A stretch of DNA of 64,000 bases from Biomaibacter acetigenes (GCF_003691585.1 NZ_CP033169.1:1922001-1986000); one strand, 5' to 3'; shown: positions 8,682 to 17,765, counted from the stretch's first letter. Numbers and translations are program-made. The notes: generated by a model from the sequence alone, not told the origin.

Positions 8682-9700
8682 TTAACTTTCAAAATGTGCT
8701 TTAACTGCCCCTATAACACTATTTCCCTTTTCTATTACCCTTGCCCTCATACCGGCTAACAATCCTTTGTGAAACACCAACCTGTAATTGTACCTTTTTT
8801 CGCTGCAAAAATTATCCTTATATGATTCATTTCCCCTTAAAAATCAAAAATGTTATCTTTTCTTTCTATTGATGTTTTTATGGCTGCTGAAGTAAGAAGC
8901 ACCCCTATGCTCATATTTTTATAGGCATCGTCAAATCCGCCAATATAATAATAGGTACTCCTGTTTTTGTGGAAGCAGTATAATACCGCTGCTATCTCTT
9001 CATTTATTATTAAGCGGTGTAAATCCAGGTAGCCTTTTATAAATAAGTCTACAGCGGCATTTAGATGAAATTGGATTATCTTTTTACTATAAAAAGCTCC
9101 CGGCAACCTTTTGCTCCGCCATCTTTTTTGATGTAGTTCCACCATCCTGAGCAGGGTAGGTTTTACATCCTGCTCTTTGTTCACCACTTCATATTTTATA
9201 TTAAAATCCCTGTTTACCCTTCTCCAGTAATATTCTATATTTTTTCTGAACCGCTTGTTTAAACCCGCTTTATATGCATCCCAGCTGTCGGGTAAGGTAA
9301 TGTACGGACATACATCCTGCATGAAGCAAGACTTTTCATACCTATTTATTTTGATATCTCTAAACTTTTCAGGCATATGTTCAAGGTCCAGCAAAGTAAT
9401 GTTTTTTCCGGCAAGTTCATCGGCCAGGCCTTCTAAAAAATCCTGTTCATGTCCCGGTCTAAATAAGAAACCCAGATAATCGCTGTTGTTATATCCTATA
9501 AACCTCAATTTCCCCATGGTATCTATAAACGGCGCAAGACCTGCTATTGTCCCGGATACTTTTACGCTCAGAATATAAGCTGTTTTTCTCCAGATTTTAA
9601 GCCAGTTATCGGCCCATGTATAGGTGGAAAAAGGTGTAATATCCTCAAATTTCTCCAGTTCTTCCCATATGTGTTTGATATCAGAAAAATGCTCCTTCAA
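8682..9700 (-). pseudogene. FemAB/GNAT-like (CelD-type) transferase, frameshifted
   Basis: The first 287 codons read as a FemAB/CelD-type acyltransferase, with FRKNIEYYWRRVNRDF in the middle and YYIGGFDDAYKNMSIGVLL near the end, stopping after NIFDF. One base further on, the next frame continues FLRGNESYKDNF and CSEKRYNYRLVFH to a stop at 8682, the expected family C-terminus. Adding one T to the T5 run (8839-8843 on this strand) restores a protein of about 339 residues. Such enzymes transfer acyl or aminoacyl groups, often to envelope polymers. Its 5' end overlaps the dedA stop by 4 bases. The break may be real or a sequencing error. Confidence 0.8.
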
Positions 9701-10311
9701 CTATTCCCGCCCCTTCTAAAATATCTAAAAAAAAGCTTCCAGGCCAGAACAATGAATGTTATAAACATCATTATAGCGCCGGCTTTATATTCCCACGGCA
9801 TATAAAGTAGCCTGTGTATCTCTGAATAGGTTTTAAAATACAGTATCATCCAAAATGTTGCCCAGAAGAAATCCCCGATCAGAGAGAATACAAGATAAGA
9901 TAAAAAATTTATTCTCAAAAGGCCGGCGGTCCAAATGGCGGGAGTCCTGGTTATCCCGATCCACCGGCTTATCATATTTGCCACTCCTCCGTATCTGTCA
10001 AACCATTCCCTTATCCTTTTAATATCCTCATCTTTCATGTGCAGGAATCTGTTTAACCGGTCTACCACCGGTGGGCCGCCGAAGTATCCTATGTAATAGG
10101 CGAGAATATTACCCGAAAGGTTTCCGATGGTAGCCACCGCTATAACGTATAACAATGACATTTGATTGATACTAATAAAATATACGGCAGCCATAAATAA
10201 AAGTTCTACAGGCAACGGCAACCCAGTACCTTCGGCCAAAAGGCCAAGATAAAGTCCCGCATATCCGTACTTAGTCAAAATATCATAAGAATTTTGCCAC
10301 AGGTTGGACAT
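9697..10311 (-). CDS. DedA-family membrane protein
   Basis: The 204-residue VTT/DedA-domain protein has four to five membrane segments and the family elements GTGLPLPVELLF near residue 28, GNILAYYIGYFGG near 87 and SRWIGITRTPAIWTAGLLRI near 135. DedA proteins are linked to lipid carrier or phospholipid flipping and membrane homeostasis. It is translationally coupled (ATGA overlap) to the downstream FemAB-like gene, which suggests a shared envelope role. The family is clear; the transported lipid is not known. Confidence 0.88.
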   Translation of the reverse strand: MSNLWQNSYDILTKYGYAGLYLGLLAEGTGLPLPVELLFMAAVYFISINQMSLLYVIAVATIGNLSGNILAYYIGYFGGPPVVDRLNRFLHMKDEDIKRIREWFDRYGGVANMISRWIGITRTPAIWTAGLLRINFLSYLVFSLIGDFFWATFWMILYFKTYSEIHRLLYMPWEYKAGAIMMFITFIVLAWKLFFRYFRRGGNS

Positions 10312-10377
10312 GTCCCATCACCCAATAAAATTATACACTCGATGTACGTTTGTTTAAATGTTTTTCTTACAAATATA

Positions 10378-10414
10378 GCCGATAATGTTTCCCATTGTTT
10401 GAAACATCATCGGC
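10378..10414. terminator. Long inverted repeat downstream of rubrerythrin
   Basis: GCCGATAATGTTTC (10378-10391) and GAAACATCATCGGC (10401-10414) pair with one mismatch around a 9-base loop. It lies just after the rubrerythrin stop on the minus strand. The T tract is poor, so termination or 3'-end protection are both possible. Confidence 0.5.
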
Positions 10415-10434
10415 CATAAATTCCACTACAAACC

Positions 10435-10863
10435 TTACAAACCGGCAAAAAGCTTGTCTTTAATTCCTTTAAGCGCCCTGGCATGGCGAGATTCGTCCTT
10501 GGCGGCTTCATCAAAAACATCATGGGCTTCGTCTATGTTGTTTTGTTTGGCTGCAACGGCTGCCTCCCTTTTCATGCGGTTTGAATTTTGCTCCCCATTT
10601 AAGGCTTTCTCCAGGTTTTCCCTGGTGGTGGAGATTTCTCCATTAAGTTCGGCAAACCTTGCTGCATGAGCGGCTTCTTCCCGGGCTATGGTCTTGAAAA
10701 CTTCGGCTACTTCTGCAAATCCTTCTCTTTGAGCCTGCCGGGCTGCAGCCAGGTACCATCCTACCTCCATGCATTCGCCCTGATAGTTCTGGGTAACAGC
10801 TGATTCCACGGCTGTGCCCCTGGTCACACCCAATTGATTTTCAGTAATTAAGCTTAACTCCAT
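10435..10863 (-). CDS. Rubrerythrin-like ferritin-fold diiron protein
   Basis: The 142-residue protein is a four-helix ferritin-like domain without the C-terminal rubredoxin domain of classical rubrerythrins. Iron-ligand motifs are visible as YQGECMEVGWYLAAARQA near residue 27, AREEAAHAARF near 63, and AAKDESRHARALKG near 120. Such proteins act as peroxide reductases or iron stores in anaerobes. It is a single gene with GAAGGAGGTC upstream of the ATG and a palindrome in its leader. Peroxidase activity is inferred from the family. Confidence 0.85.
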   Translation of the reverse strand: MELSLITENQLGVTRGTAVESAVTQNYQGECMEVGWYLAAARQAQREGFAEVAEVFKTIAREEAAHAARFAELNGEISTTRENLEKALNGEQNSNRMKREAAVAAKQNNIDEAHDVFDEAAKDESRHARALKGIKDKLFAGL

Positions 10864-10893
10864 TCATTGACCTCCTTCTCACAATGTCCTTAA

Positions 10894-10912
10894 ATAAATC
10901 TCATAGATTTAT
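10894..10912 (-). promoter_or_regulatory. Palindrome in rubrerythrin leader, possible operator
   Basis: ATAAATCT and AGATTTAT form an 8-base perfect inverted repeat with a 3-base centre, 31 bases before the rubrerythrin ATG. It does not fit the PerR box I know. A repressor site is an inference. Confidence 0.35.
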
Positions 10913-10994
10913 CACAATTTCTTTGAAGCATGAGTTTGTTTAAAAAGTTTATAATGAGCGGATTTTCCGGCTTTGACCGGATGTTTATATAAAT

Positions 10995-11022
10995 TTGAAA
11001 AGGCTTTAATCTATGGTATAAT
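10995..11022 (+). promoter_or_regulatory. Candidate promoter of the Gld-type ABC operon
   Basis: TTGAAA (10995-11000) and TATAAT (11017-11022) are 16 bases apart. A transcript from here would run through the spore-protein gene in antisense before reaching the ABC ATPase at 11310. Confidence 0.45.
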
Positions 11023-11035
11023 TTTAATTGTGTTT

Positions 11036-11233
11036 TTATGAATTTATTTTACAGTTTCTTAATTTCTTTTTTACTACGGCTCCGATTTTCCCGGTTTCCT
11101 GGGCTGTGAGCATGTCCCAGCCAATGCGCTTTACTTTGTCGAAAAGCCCCAATTCTTTGGCGGCCTCTACTTTCAATTTTTCGTTGGGGTTCGGAGCCTT
11201 TACAATAGTTTTCTTATCGATATTTTTCCCCAT
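11036..11233 (-). CDS. Small acid-soluble spore protein, alpha/beta-like
   Basis: The 65-residue basic protein contains LKVEAAKELGLFDKVKRIGW and LTAQETGKIG. These match the helix and the (G)-x-(L/M)-T-x-(R/E)-E-(S/T)-G-x-I-G block of alpha/beta SASPs, which coat spore DNA and protect it from UV and heat. The ATG follows GAGGTGAGCTT, with a sigma-G-like promoter upstream. The N-terminus lacks the usual AxxAL start and is lysine-rich, closer to the SspF/H-like clostridial variants. It shows that the organism carries spore-core genes. Confidence 0.85.
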   Translation of the reverse strand: MGKNIDKKTIVKAPNPNEKLKVEAAKELGLFDKVKRIGWDMLTAQETGKIGAVVKKKLRNCKINS

Positions 11234-11251
11234 AAGCTCACCTCATAAAAT

Positions 11252-11281
11252 TATAATGTCCGCAAAAAAACAAATTTATTC
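11252..11281 (-). promoter_or_regulatory. Sigma-G-like forespore promoter
   Basis: On the minus strand GAATA (-35, 11277-11281) and CATTATA (-10, 11252-11258) are 18 bases apart. They fit the forespore consensus GHATR and CATnHTA and lie just before the spore-protein gene. Confidence 0.6.
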
Positions 11282-11309
11282 CAATATGTCCGGTAAAGGA
11301 GGAATCTAT

Positions 11310-12281
11310 TTGATAGAACTCTCCAATGTCACGAAAAACTATGGAAACAAGACCGCACTGAAAGGTATATCATTGTTTGTAAAAAAGGGGGAAATTCTCG
11401 GTCTTCTGGGCCCCAACGGCGCCGGAAAATCCACCACCATGAGAATAATTACGGGATACATGCCCCCCACATCAGGAAAAGTTCGGGTAGCAGGGTATGA
11501 TATTGTAAAACAGGCTGTTGCTGCAAAAAGATTCATTGGTTACTTGCCTGAAAATCCTCCGCTGTATAACGACATGACCGTAAAGGATTTCGTGACTTTC
11601 TCCGCAGAACTAAAGGGCTTTAAAGGCAAGGAAAAATATTCCCGGGTTGAAAAGGTCATGGAAGAAGTGGGTGTCAGCCATGTGAAAAACCGCCTTATTT
11701 CCCATATTTCCCGAGGATACCGCCAGCGGGTAGGCCTCGCCCAGGCGCTGGTGGGAGAACCGGAAGTTTTGATTCTGGATGAGCCCACTGTAGGTCTTGA
11801 CCCCCAGCAAATCATTGAAATACGTCAGCTTATTAAAAATCTTGCCGGCAAGAGGACCGTTATATTGAGTTCTCATATACTTCCCGAAGTAAGCAGTCTG
11901 TGCCATCGGGTGGCCATCATAAACAAGGGCAGACTCATAGCCGAGGATACCCCGGAAAACCTCAGCAACGCACTGATGGGCCATCAGGAGATAAGCATGC
12001 AGGTAAAAGGCCCCGAGGAAGACGTGCTTCTTTCTCTTCAAAACACCCCCGGTGTCGAATCAGTATCTATTAATTCTTCCGGTAAGGATATATCAGATTT
12101 TAGAGTTACTGCGGAAAAAGACAGAGATATCCGGGAAGAGCTGTTTTTCGCCATGGCAGCAAAAGGATTTGCCATACTGGAGATGAAATCCTCAAAGATG
12201 TCTTTAGAAGAAATATTCCTGGAACTGGTTACTGAAGAAGATGCCGTTTTCGCATCTCCAAAGGAGGATGACAAATCATGA
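11310..12281 (+). CDS. ABC transporter ATPase, GldA/CcmA type
   Basis: The 323-residue ATPase has Walker A GPNGAGKST near residue 38, the signature region SRGYRQRVGLAQAL near 130, Walker B VLILDEPTVGLDP near 152, and the H-loop ILSSHILPE. The open frame extends far upstream, but the TTG at 11310 has AAAGGAGG seven bases ahead and matches the family N-terminus IELSNVTKNYG. The roughly 100-residue C-terminal extension is usual in the GldA group. It overlaps the permease by ATGA. The three-gene set resembles gliding-motility Gld exporters, which in non-gliding bacteria have unknown cargo. Confidence 0.9.
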   Translation: MIELSNVTKNYGNKTALKGISLFVKKGEILGLLGPNGAGKSTTMRIITGYMPPTSGKVRVAGYDIVKQAVAAKRFIGYLPENPPLYNDMTVKDFVTFSAELKGFKGKEKYSRVEKVMEEVGVSHVKNRLISHISRGYRQRVGLAQALVGEPEVLILDEPTVGLDPQQIIEIRQLIKNLAGKRTVILSSHILPEVSSLCHRVAIINKGRLIAEDTPENLSNALMGHQEISMQVKGPEEDVLLSLQNTPGVESVSINSSGKDISDFRVTAEKDRDIREELFFAMAAKGFAILEMKSSKMSLEEIFLELVTEEDAVFASPKEDDKS

Positions 12282-12988
12282 CAGCCGTATACAGCGTATT
12301 TAAAAAAGAACTGAAGGGGTATATCCAGTCTCCGCTAGCCTATGCGGTCATTGCCGTCATAATGGCACTGGCCGGATATTTCTTTTCAGTCGCCCTTTTT
12401 ACTTCCAGAATTGCAGAAATGACAAGCCTGTTTATGAACCTCGCGGTAATTCTTATCTTTGCGGCCCCGGTTTTAACCATGAGACTGGTAGCCGGAGAAG
12501 AACAGGATGGCACCATGGAATTCTTGCTCACATATCCCGTGACCATTCCCCAGGTGGTGCTGGGAAAATACCTGGCATCCCTGGCATTGTTTCTAGCCAT
12601 CATCATTTTAACTCTCATTTTTCCAGGCATACTGCTTTTCATATCGTCGCCTGACATAGGGGTAATTCTAACGTCATACCTGGGATTTTTGCTGCTGGCT
12701 GCCACGTACCTTGCCATCGGAATAATGTGTTCCTCATTTACCAGCAGTCAGATCATTGCCAGCGTGTCGGGTTTCGGAATACTGCTGCTGCTATGGATAG
12801 TTGGCTGGCTGTCCGGCAATATATCGGGACCTTTGGGCCAGTTTACAAAGGCTCTGTCCATATCCGAGCATTACGGAGATTTCCTCCGGGGTGTTATTGA
12901 TACAACCCATATAGTATATTTTCTCAGCATCATTATTGTTTCTCTATTGATTTCCATGCTGGGCGTGGCTAAAAGGGCCTGGTCTTAG
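12278..12988 (+). CDS. ABC-2 permease, GldF-like
   Basis: The 236-residue ABC-2 type permease has six predicted membrane segments and begins VFKKELKGYIQSPLAYAVIA, typical of GldF-like proteins. The loop RLVAGEEQDGTMEFLLTYPV is the conserved cytoplasmic element that contacts the ATPase. It overlaps the ATPase gene by 4 bases and precedes the GldG-like gene by 15, so the three products probably assemble as one complex in the cytoplasmic membrane. The substrate cannot be read from sequence. Confidence 0.87.
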   Translation: MTAVYSVFKKELKGYIQSPLAYAVIAVIMALAGYFFSVALFTSRIAEMTSLFMNLAVILIFAAPVLTMRLVAGEEQDGTMEFLLTYPVTIPQVVLGKYLASLALFLAIIILTLIFPGILLFISSPDIGVILTSYLGFLLLAATYLAIGIMCSSFTSSQIIASVSGFGILLLLWIVGWLSGNISGPLGQFTKALSISEHYGDFLRGVIDTTHIVYFLSIIIVSLLISMLGVAKRAWS

Positions 12989-13003
12989 GGAGGAGGCATA
13001 AAA

Positions 13004-14431
13004 TTGAAATACGCGAGATTATCCAGCGCACTGATAGTTGTCATATTGCTGGCAACCCTTGTGGGTGTAAATTTCACAGCAGCTAAATATCATCATAGAT
13101 GGGATCTGACAAAATCTAAAAGGTTCACTTTATCTCAAAAAACCAGGGAAATCCTGGCCAATTTAAAAGAACCCGTCAAGATAACGGCTTTTATTGCGGA
13201 GGGCAGCAGCACCGGCAGCGACATTAAAAATCTCCTGAAGGAATATGGATTTGCTTCTTCAAAGATTAATGTCAATTTTTACGACCCCGAAAAGGATCCA
13301 TCCATTGCAAAAAAATACAACATCCAGGAATATAATACTATAGTAGTCGAGGATTCAAAACACCAGCGCACCATAAGCCAGTATAACCTGTATTCGCCGG
13401 GAAAAAATCCCTATTCCATGGATTTCAACGGGGAGCAGGCGGTGACCCGGGCCATCCTGGATTTAAACCGGCAAAACAAGGCTAATATTTATTTTCTCAA
13501 GGGTCACGGCGAAGCCAGCCTTATATCTGATCTTGACAGTTTCAACTCCTATCTGAAGGGAGAAGGATATATTACTCATCAGCTCGAACTTTCCCTGGAA
13601 GGTAAAATTCCGGATGATGCCAGCCTGGTGGTGGCGGCAGGCCCCCAAAGGGACCTTGTTTCCAAAGAGCGGGAAATGCTTGAAAGCTATGTTAGTAAGG
13701 GCGGCAAACTTTTGATATTCCTGGGTCCTGCTGACCCCAGTGTGCCCTTGATCGAATGGAAAAATCTACTTTCTTTCCTGGGACTTGAGGCTCATGATGA
13801 CATTGTCACAGACCCGCAGCGGTCTTTTTACTCGGACCCGCTCACACCGGTACCGATGGTGGAAAATCACGAAGTCACCCAGAGCCTGCTAAATAAAAAG
13901 CTTACTGTTATTTTCCCTTACAGTAGAAGTCTGGAACCCCTGAAAAAATTGCCCGATGCTCTTCAGGTAAGATCTCTTTTAATAACCAGCAATGATGCCT
14001 TTGGGGAGACAGACCTGTCTAAAAACAAGGTAATGAAAGACAACAATGACATTCAGGGACCGCTTCACCTGGCCTATGCCATTTCAAGGCCGGCGGAAAC
14101 CAAAAAGCAGGAAACCCCTCTTGATCCGAATACCATAACGGCTCCTGACATGGAAATTGGAGACCCCATAGCCGTGGTGGCAGGCAACATCGCTTTTTTA
14201 GGCCCGCAAACGCTGGGCCTCGCAGGCAATCTGGATTTTGCCGCAGGATCAGTAACATGGCTGCTGCAGAGCACCAATCTGCTGAGCATACCGGCAAAAT
14301 CTGAAGAACCACCTTTTGTAAATCTGACAGGCAGCATGGTACAGGCTATCTTTTATTCCACAGTAGTGGGTCTGCCTTTAATTATAATAATCGCCGGTTT
14401 CGTAGTATGGCTGCGCAGGAGGAATTTATAA
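13004..14431 (+). CDS. GldG-like ABC-associated extracytoplasmic protein
   Basis: The 475-residue protein has an N-terminal membrane segment, a large external part and a C-terminal membrane segment followed by WLRRRNL. The start of the external domain (WDLTKSKRFTLSQKT) and the stretch IYFLKGHGEASL near residue 160 are typical of the GldG family, which has a sugar-binding or ThuA-like domain. The TTG start at 13004 has GGGAGGAGG seven bases before it. It completes the GldA/F/G-type exporter operon. The role in non-gliding Firmicutes is not established. Confidence 0.85.
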   Translation: MKYARLSSALIVVILLATLVGVNFTAAKYHHRWDLTKSKRFTLSQKTREILANLKEPVKITAFIAEGSSTGSDIKNLLKEYGFASSKINVNFYDPEKDPSIAKKYNIQEYNTIVVEDSKHQRTISQYNLYSPGKNPYSMDFNGEQAVTRAILDLNRQNKANIYFLKGHGEASLISDLDSFNSYLKGEGYITHQLELSLEGKIPDDASLVVAAGPQRDLVSKEREMLESYVSKGGKLLIFLGPADPSVPLIEWKNLLSFLGLEAHDDIVTDPQRSFYSDPLTPVPMVENHEVTQSLLNKKLTVIFPYSRSLEPLKKLPDALQVRSLLITSNDAFGETDLSKNKVMKDNNDIQGPLHLAYAISRPAETKKQETPLDPNTITAPDMEIGDPIAVVAGNIAFLGPQTLGLAGNLDFAAGSVTWLLQSTNLLSIPAKSEEPPFVNLTGSMVQAIFYSTVVGLPLIIIIAGFVVWLRRRNL

Positions 14432-14451
14432 AGTAGATTTCATAGATGCGT

Positions 14452-14480
14452 AAAGACAGGGCTGTCATGACCCTGTCTTT
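14452..14480 (+). terminator. Terminator of the Gld-type ABC operon
   Basis: AAAGACAGGG and CCCTGTCTTT pair perfectly around a 9-base loop, 20 bases after the stop codon. The sequence just after contains TCTTTCTATGTTAA twice in tandem. Confidence 0.85.
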
Positions 14481-14535
14481 CTATGTTAAGTCTTTCTATG
14501 TTAAAATTGTATTTATAAAATGAAGGGGTTTGCAA

Positions 14536-15480
14536 ATGGCTATATTACAATCTGCTCAAAGTATATTTAGCATAATGCTCATGATTTTCCTGGGGTATGT
14601 ACTTACATCCTGGAAATGGTTTGACGAAAATTCTTCGAAACTTCTCGTAAACCTTGTTGTTAAAATATCACTACCGTTGCTCATGATACATGACCTCATG
14701 AACAACTTTGACAGGGAAAAGCTCCTGACCAGTGCCGGTGGCCTGGTGGTCCCATTTACATCCATTGCTTTGTGCTATCTGCTAAGTTTTGTTGTTTCAG
14801 AGATGGCAAAGATACAAACTGGAAGACAGGGCGTTTTCAGGTCAATGTTCTTCAATTCCAACACCATTTTTATGGGACTTCCCATAAACCTTGCCCTCTT
14901 TGGTGAAAAAAGTATTCCTTATGTGCTGTTATACTATATTGCAAATACTGTTTATTTCTGGACTCTCGGAGTATATGAGATAAACAGGGATGGTAATGAC
15001 CGTCCTCAAAAATTATTTTGTCTGGAAACAGTAAAACAAATTTTATCTCCGCCGCTTGTGAGTTTTCTTCTGGCGGTTGTCATGATCATGCTGGGCATAA
15101 GATTGCCCTCTTTTATCATGGATACTTTTAGGTATCTTGGGAATCTAACCACTCCCATTTCCATGCTGTTTATAGGTATAACAATTCATTCCATTGACCT
15201 TAAAACTATAAGAATCACCAAAGATATGCTGGTGTTGTTTGCCGGGCGGTTTGTTATTTCCCCGCTTTCCATCCTCCTACTGACAATGGTCTTCCCTTTA
15301 CCACCGTTGATGAGAAATGTGTTCGTGATCCAGGCAGCCATGCCGGTCATGACAAATACGGCCATAGTTTCAAAAGCCTACGGCGCCGACAGTGAATACG
15401 TGGCGGTAATGATAACCGCCACCACCATCGCTACTATTTTTGTGGTGCCGATATATATGGCGATATTAAAATTAGTATAA
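14536..15480 (+). CDS. AEC-family (auxin efflux carrier) transporter
   Basis: The 314-residue membrane protein has about ten segments in the inverted-repeat arrangement of the AEC family. The first helix pair ends LLVNLVVKISLPLLMIHDLM, and NSNTIFMGLPINLALFGE lies in the middle. Bacterial members export or exchange organic anions such as malate and malonate; the substrate here is unknown. The ATG at 14536 is chosen over the TTG at 14530 because AAGGGG lies 8 bases before the ATG. It is a single gene, ending directly in a strong terminator. Confidence 0.87.
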   Translation: MAILQSAQSIFSIMLMIFLGYVLTSWKWFDENSSKLLVNLVVKISLPLLMIHDLMNNFDREKLLTSAGGLVVPFTSIALCYLLSFVVSEMAKIQTGRQGVFRSMFFNSNTIFMGLPINLALFGEKSIPYVLLYYIANTVYFWTLGVYEINRDGNDRPQKLFCLETVKQILSPPLVSFLLAVVMIMLGIRLPSFIMDTFRYLGNLTTPISMLFIGITIHSIDLKTIRITKDMLVLFAGRFVISPLSILLLTMVFPLPPLMRNVFVIQAAMPVMTNTAIVSKAYGADSEYVAVMITATTIATIFVVPIYMAILKLV

Positions 15481-15514
15481 AAAAGAGGCACTGCTTTTAC
15501 GAAGTGCCTCTTTT
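15481..15514. terminator. Bidirectional terminator between AEC gene and ptsI
   Basis: AAAAGAGGCACT and AGTGCCTCTTTT form a 12-base perfect stem with a 10-base loop. A and T tracts on both sides make it usable by both convergent genes. Confidence 0.93.
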
Positions 15515-15536
15515 AGATGAACTATTTTTAAATTCC

Positions 15537-17261
15537 TTATTTTAATTTTTGAATTACCCCTTCCACCATCTCCCTTATCTCTTCCGGCCTTTCCAGGCTT
15601 AATGCCTTTTCTGCTATCTGTTTTGCTTCATCATAGGAGAGAGCGCGGATAATCTTTTTCACCTGCGGGATGGAGGATGCGCTCATGGAAAACTCGTCCA
15701 GGCCCATGCCCAGCAATATGGGTGCTGCGGTCACATCTCCCGCCATCTCGCCGCACATACCTGTCCATTTACCTGCTTTATGAGAAGCGTCGATTACATT
15801 TTTTATAAGTCTCAGCACCGCTGGGTGTAGGGGTTCGTACAAAATCGAAATATGCTCGTTCATCCTGTCGACGGCCAGGGTATATTGGATGAGGTCATTG
15901 GTGCCTATGCTGAAGAAATCCACTTCTTTTGCCAGTATATCGGCTATGACCGCAGCCGAAGGTATCTCCACCATGATGCCTACTTCCAGGTTTTCATCAA
16001 AAGGTATGCCCTCCGCTCGGAGCTCTTGCCTGGCTTCTTCAAGGATGGCATTGGCCTTTCGTATCTCTTCGGCCCGGGAAACCATGGGATACATGATTTT
16101 CAGATTGCCGTAGTGGCTGGCCCGGAGTATCGCCCTGAGCTGGGTCTTTAAGATATGGGGCCTGTCCAGGCACATGCGGATAGCCCTCCAGCCCAGGAAG
16201 GGATTTAGCTCATCGGGCATTTCGAGATACGGTAGCTTCTTGTCACCGCCGATGTCCAGGGTCCTTATGATGATAGGCCTTGGAGCCATAGATTCGGCCA
16301 CTTCTTTATATGCTTTAAACTGCTCCTCTTCCGAGGGAAGGTTTTCCCGGTCCATGTACAAAAATTCGGTGCGGTAGAGTCCCACGCCTTCGGCTCCGTT
16401 TTCCAGGGCTCCTTTTACGTCTTTGGGAGTGCCAATATTTGCAGAAAGCTCCACTCTCCGGGCTCTGTCCCGGGTTTCTCCGGGAAGGTCTTTCAATTGC
16501 TTCAGTTCCTGGCGGTATTTTATATAATCCTGTTTGAGCTTTTCATATTCTTTCAATGTCTTTTCATCGGGATTGATATATACAACTCCTTTGTTGCCAT
16601 CGACTATGATAACATCTCCGGCTGCGGCCTGACCGGAAATATCCACAAGCCCCACCACCGCCGGAATCTCCAGAGACCTGGCCATGATGGCGGTGTGGGA
16701 TGTGCGCCCTCCCATGTCGGTGGCAAAAGCTAATACCTTCTGTTTATTCATCTGGGCTGTATCCGAGGGAGTCAGGTCTTTTGCAATCACAATAACCTTC
16801 TCGGAGATATCCGCCAGGGTTTCGATAGGAACTCCCAGGATATTTTTTATAATCCTGTCGCTTACATCCTTTACGTCCGCCGCCCGTTCTTTCAGGTACT
16901 CATCCTCCATGTTATTAAACATCTCGATGTAATTCTGCGAAACAATAGAAACGGCATTTTCCGCAGTGATTCTTGTCTCTCTTATCTTCGCTTTTATCTC
17001 ATCAAGAAATACCGGATCTTCCAGCACCATTAGGTGGGCCCCGAAGATTTCGGCCTTATCCTGGCCCAGCTCTCTTTCGGCTTTTTCCTTGATTTTCTCT
17101 AACTGATCTTTAGATTTTACTATGGCTTCTTCAAGGCGCTTTATCTCTTTTTCCACCATATTATCCGCAATATTTTCTCTATTGATGGTTACCTTCTGCT
17201 CTTTGAGCACATAAGCTTTTCCGATTTCGATACCCGGTGATGCCGCAATCCCTTTTAACAT
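15537..17261 (-). CDS. ptsI: PTS enzyme I, PEP-protein phosphotransferase
   Basis: Enzyme I takes phosphate from PEP and passes it to HPr, feeding all sugar PTS permeases. The 574-residue protein has the phospho-histidine loop GGRTSHTAIMARSLEIPA near residue 190 and the PEP-binding barrel motifs GAEGVGLYRTEFLYM near 290 and DFFSIGTNDLIQYTLAVDR near 455. The active-site cysteine is in KWTGMCGEMAGD near 502. Length and order are standard. No HPr gene is adjacent. The glucitol-type PTS 8 kb away would depend on it. Confidence 0.97.
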   Translation of the reverse strand: MLKGIAASPGIEIGKAYVLKEQKVTINRENIADNMVEKEIKRLEEAIVKSKDQLEKIKEKAERELGQDKAEIFGAHLMVLEDPVFLDEIKAKIRETRITAENAVSIVSQNYIEMFNNMEDEYLKERAADVKDVSDRIIKNILGVPIETLADISEKVIVIAKDLTPSDTAQMNKQKVLAFATDMGGRTSHTAIMARSLEIPAVVGLVDISGQAAAGDVIIVDGNKGVVYINPDEKTLKEYEKLKQDYIKYRQELKQLKDLPGETRDRARRVELSANIGTPKDVKGALENGAEGVGLYRTEFLYMDRENLPSEEEQFKAYKEVAESMAPRPIIIRTLDIGGDKKLPYLEMPDELNPFLGWRAIRMCLDRPHILKTQLRAILRASHYGNLKIMYPMVSRAEEIRKANAILEEARQELRAEGIPFDENLEVGIMVEIPSAAVIADILAKEVDFFSIGTNDLIQYTLAVDRMNEHISILYEPLHPAVLRLIKNVIDASHKAGKWTGMCGEMAGDVTAAPILLGMGLDEFSMSASSIPQVKKIIRALSYDEAKQIAEKALSLERPEEIREMVEGVIQKLK

Positions 17262-17278
17262 GTTAACCCCCTCTTAAT

Positions 17279-17593
17279 CTAATCTTTTTTTATGATATCT
17301 TCCACTTCTTTTGCAATACGGTATGGTTTGGTAATTATCCTGATGGGCAAGGAAAGAATAAACTTTTTAATATCCTCTTCCAGTTCTTTTGTCATCCTGT
17401 AAGGTTTTGTGAGGATTCTCTCGATGAAGTCTACCGCATAGTTCCCCAGAAGTTTTTCTCTTTTTATTTCAATTTCGTTACCGCACTGGGTGCATTTAAT
17501 GCTTTTCAATGTGTTTCCGACATAGGTTGCCGTATGGGGCGTATCCTTATTGCAGTGAAGACAAAAAAGTTCTGCTTCCATTCTGGAGGCCAT
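17279..17593 (-). CDS. Zinc-ribbon protein of unknown function
   Basis: The 104-residue protein starts with two Cys pairs, LFCLHCNKDTPHTATY and IKCTQCGNEI, which should bind one zinc ion. A lysine-rich helical tail repeats the string TKPYR twice (ILTKPYRMTKE and IITKPYRIAKE), suggesting an internal duplication. It resembles the short "bh protein" type of Firmicutes, for which no function is known to me. It lies 18 bases upstream of ptsI on the same strand, so it is probably co-transcribed. Confidence 0.7.
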   Translation of the reverse strand: MASRMEAELFCLHCNKDTPHTATYVGNTLKSIKCTQCGNEIEIKREKLLGNYAVDFIERILTKPYRMTKELEEDIKKFILSLPIRIITKPYRIAKEVEDIIKKD

Positions 17594-17737
17594 TTTAACT
17601 CCCCCCTCTCCAGATGTTAAATGCCTCTTCCAATTTTGGTTTAATTCTTAAAACTTTAAGCGGTTTTAGAGTTAACTTCTCTATATAATAATAACGTTAA
17701 ATTTTAAAAGTATCAACCTTGAAATGTAAAAAATATA

Positions 17738-17761
17738 AAAAAGGGGATTCCCCCTTTTTTT
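17738..17761 (-). terminator. Terminator of the dehydrogenase-complex operon
   Basis: AAAAAAGGGG and CCCCTTTTTTT pair around a very short centre, directly after the lpdA stop on the minus strand. It is a short A/T-flanked hairpin. Confidence 0.75.
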
Positions 17762-17765
17762 GTAT

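Noticed and set aside
11028-11309. Longer N-terminus for the ABC ATPase reaching back to 11028
   Set aside because: The extension is antisense to the spore-protein gene, is hydrophobic nonsense, and has no ribosome site. TTG at 11310 has AAAGGAGG and the family N-terminus.
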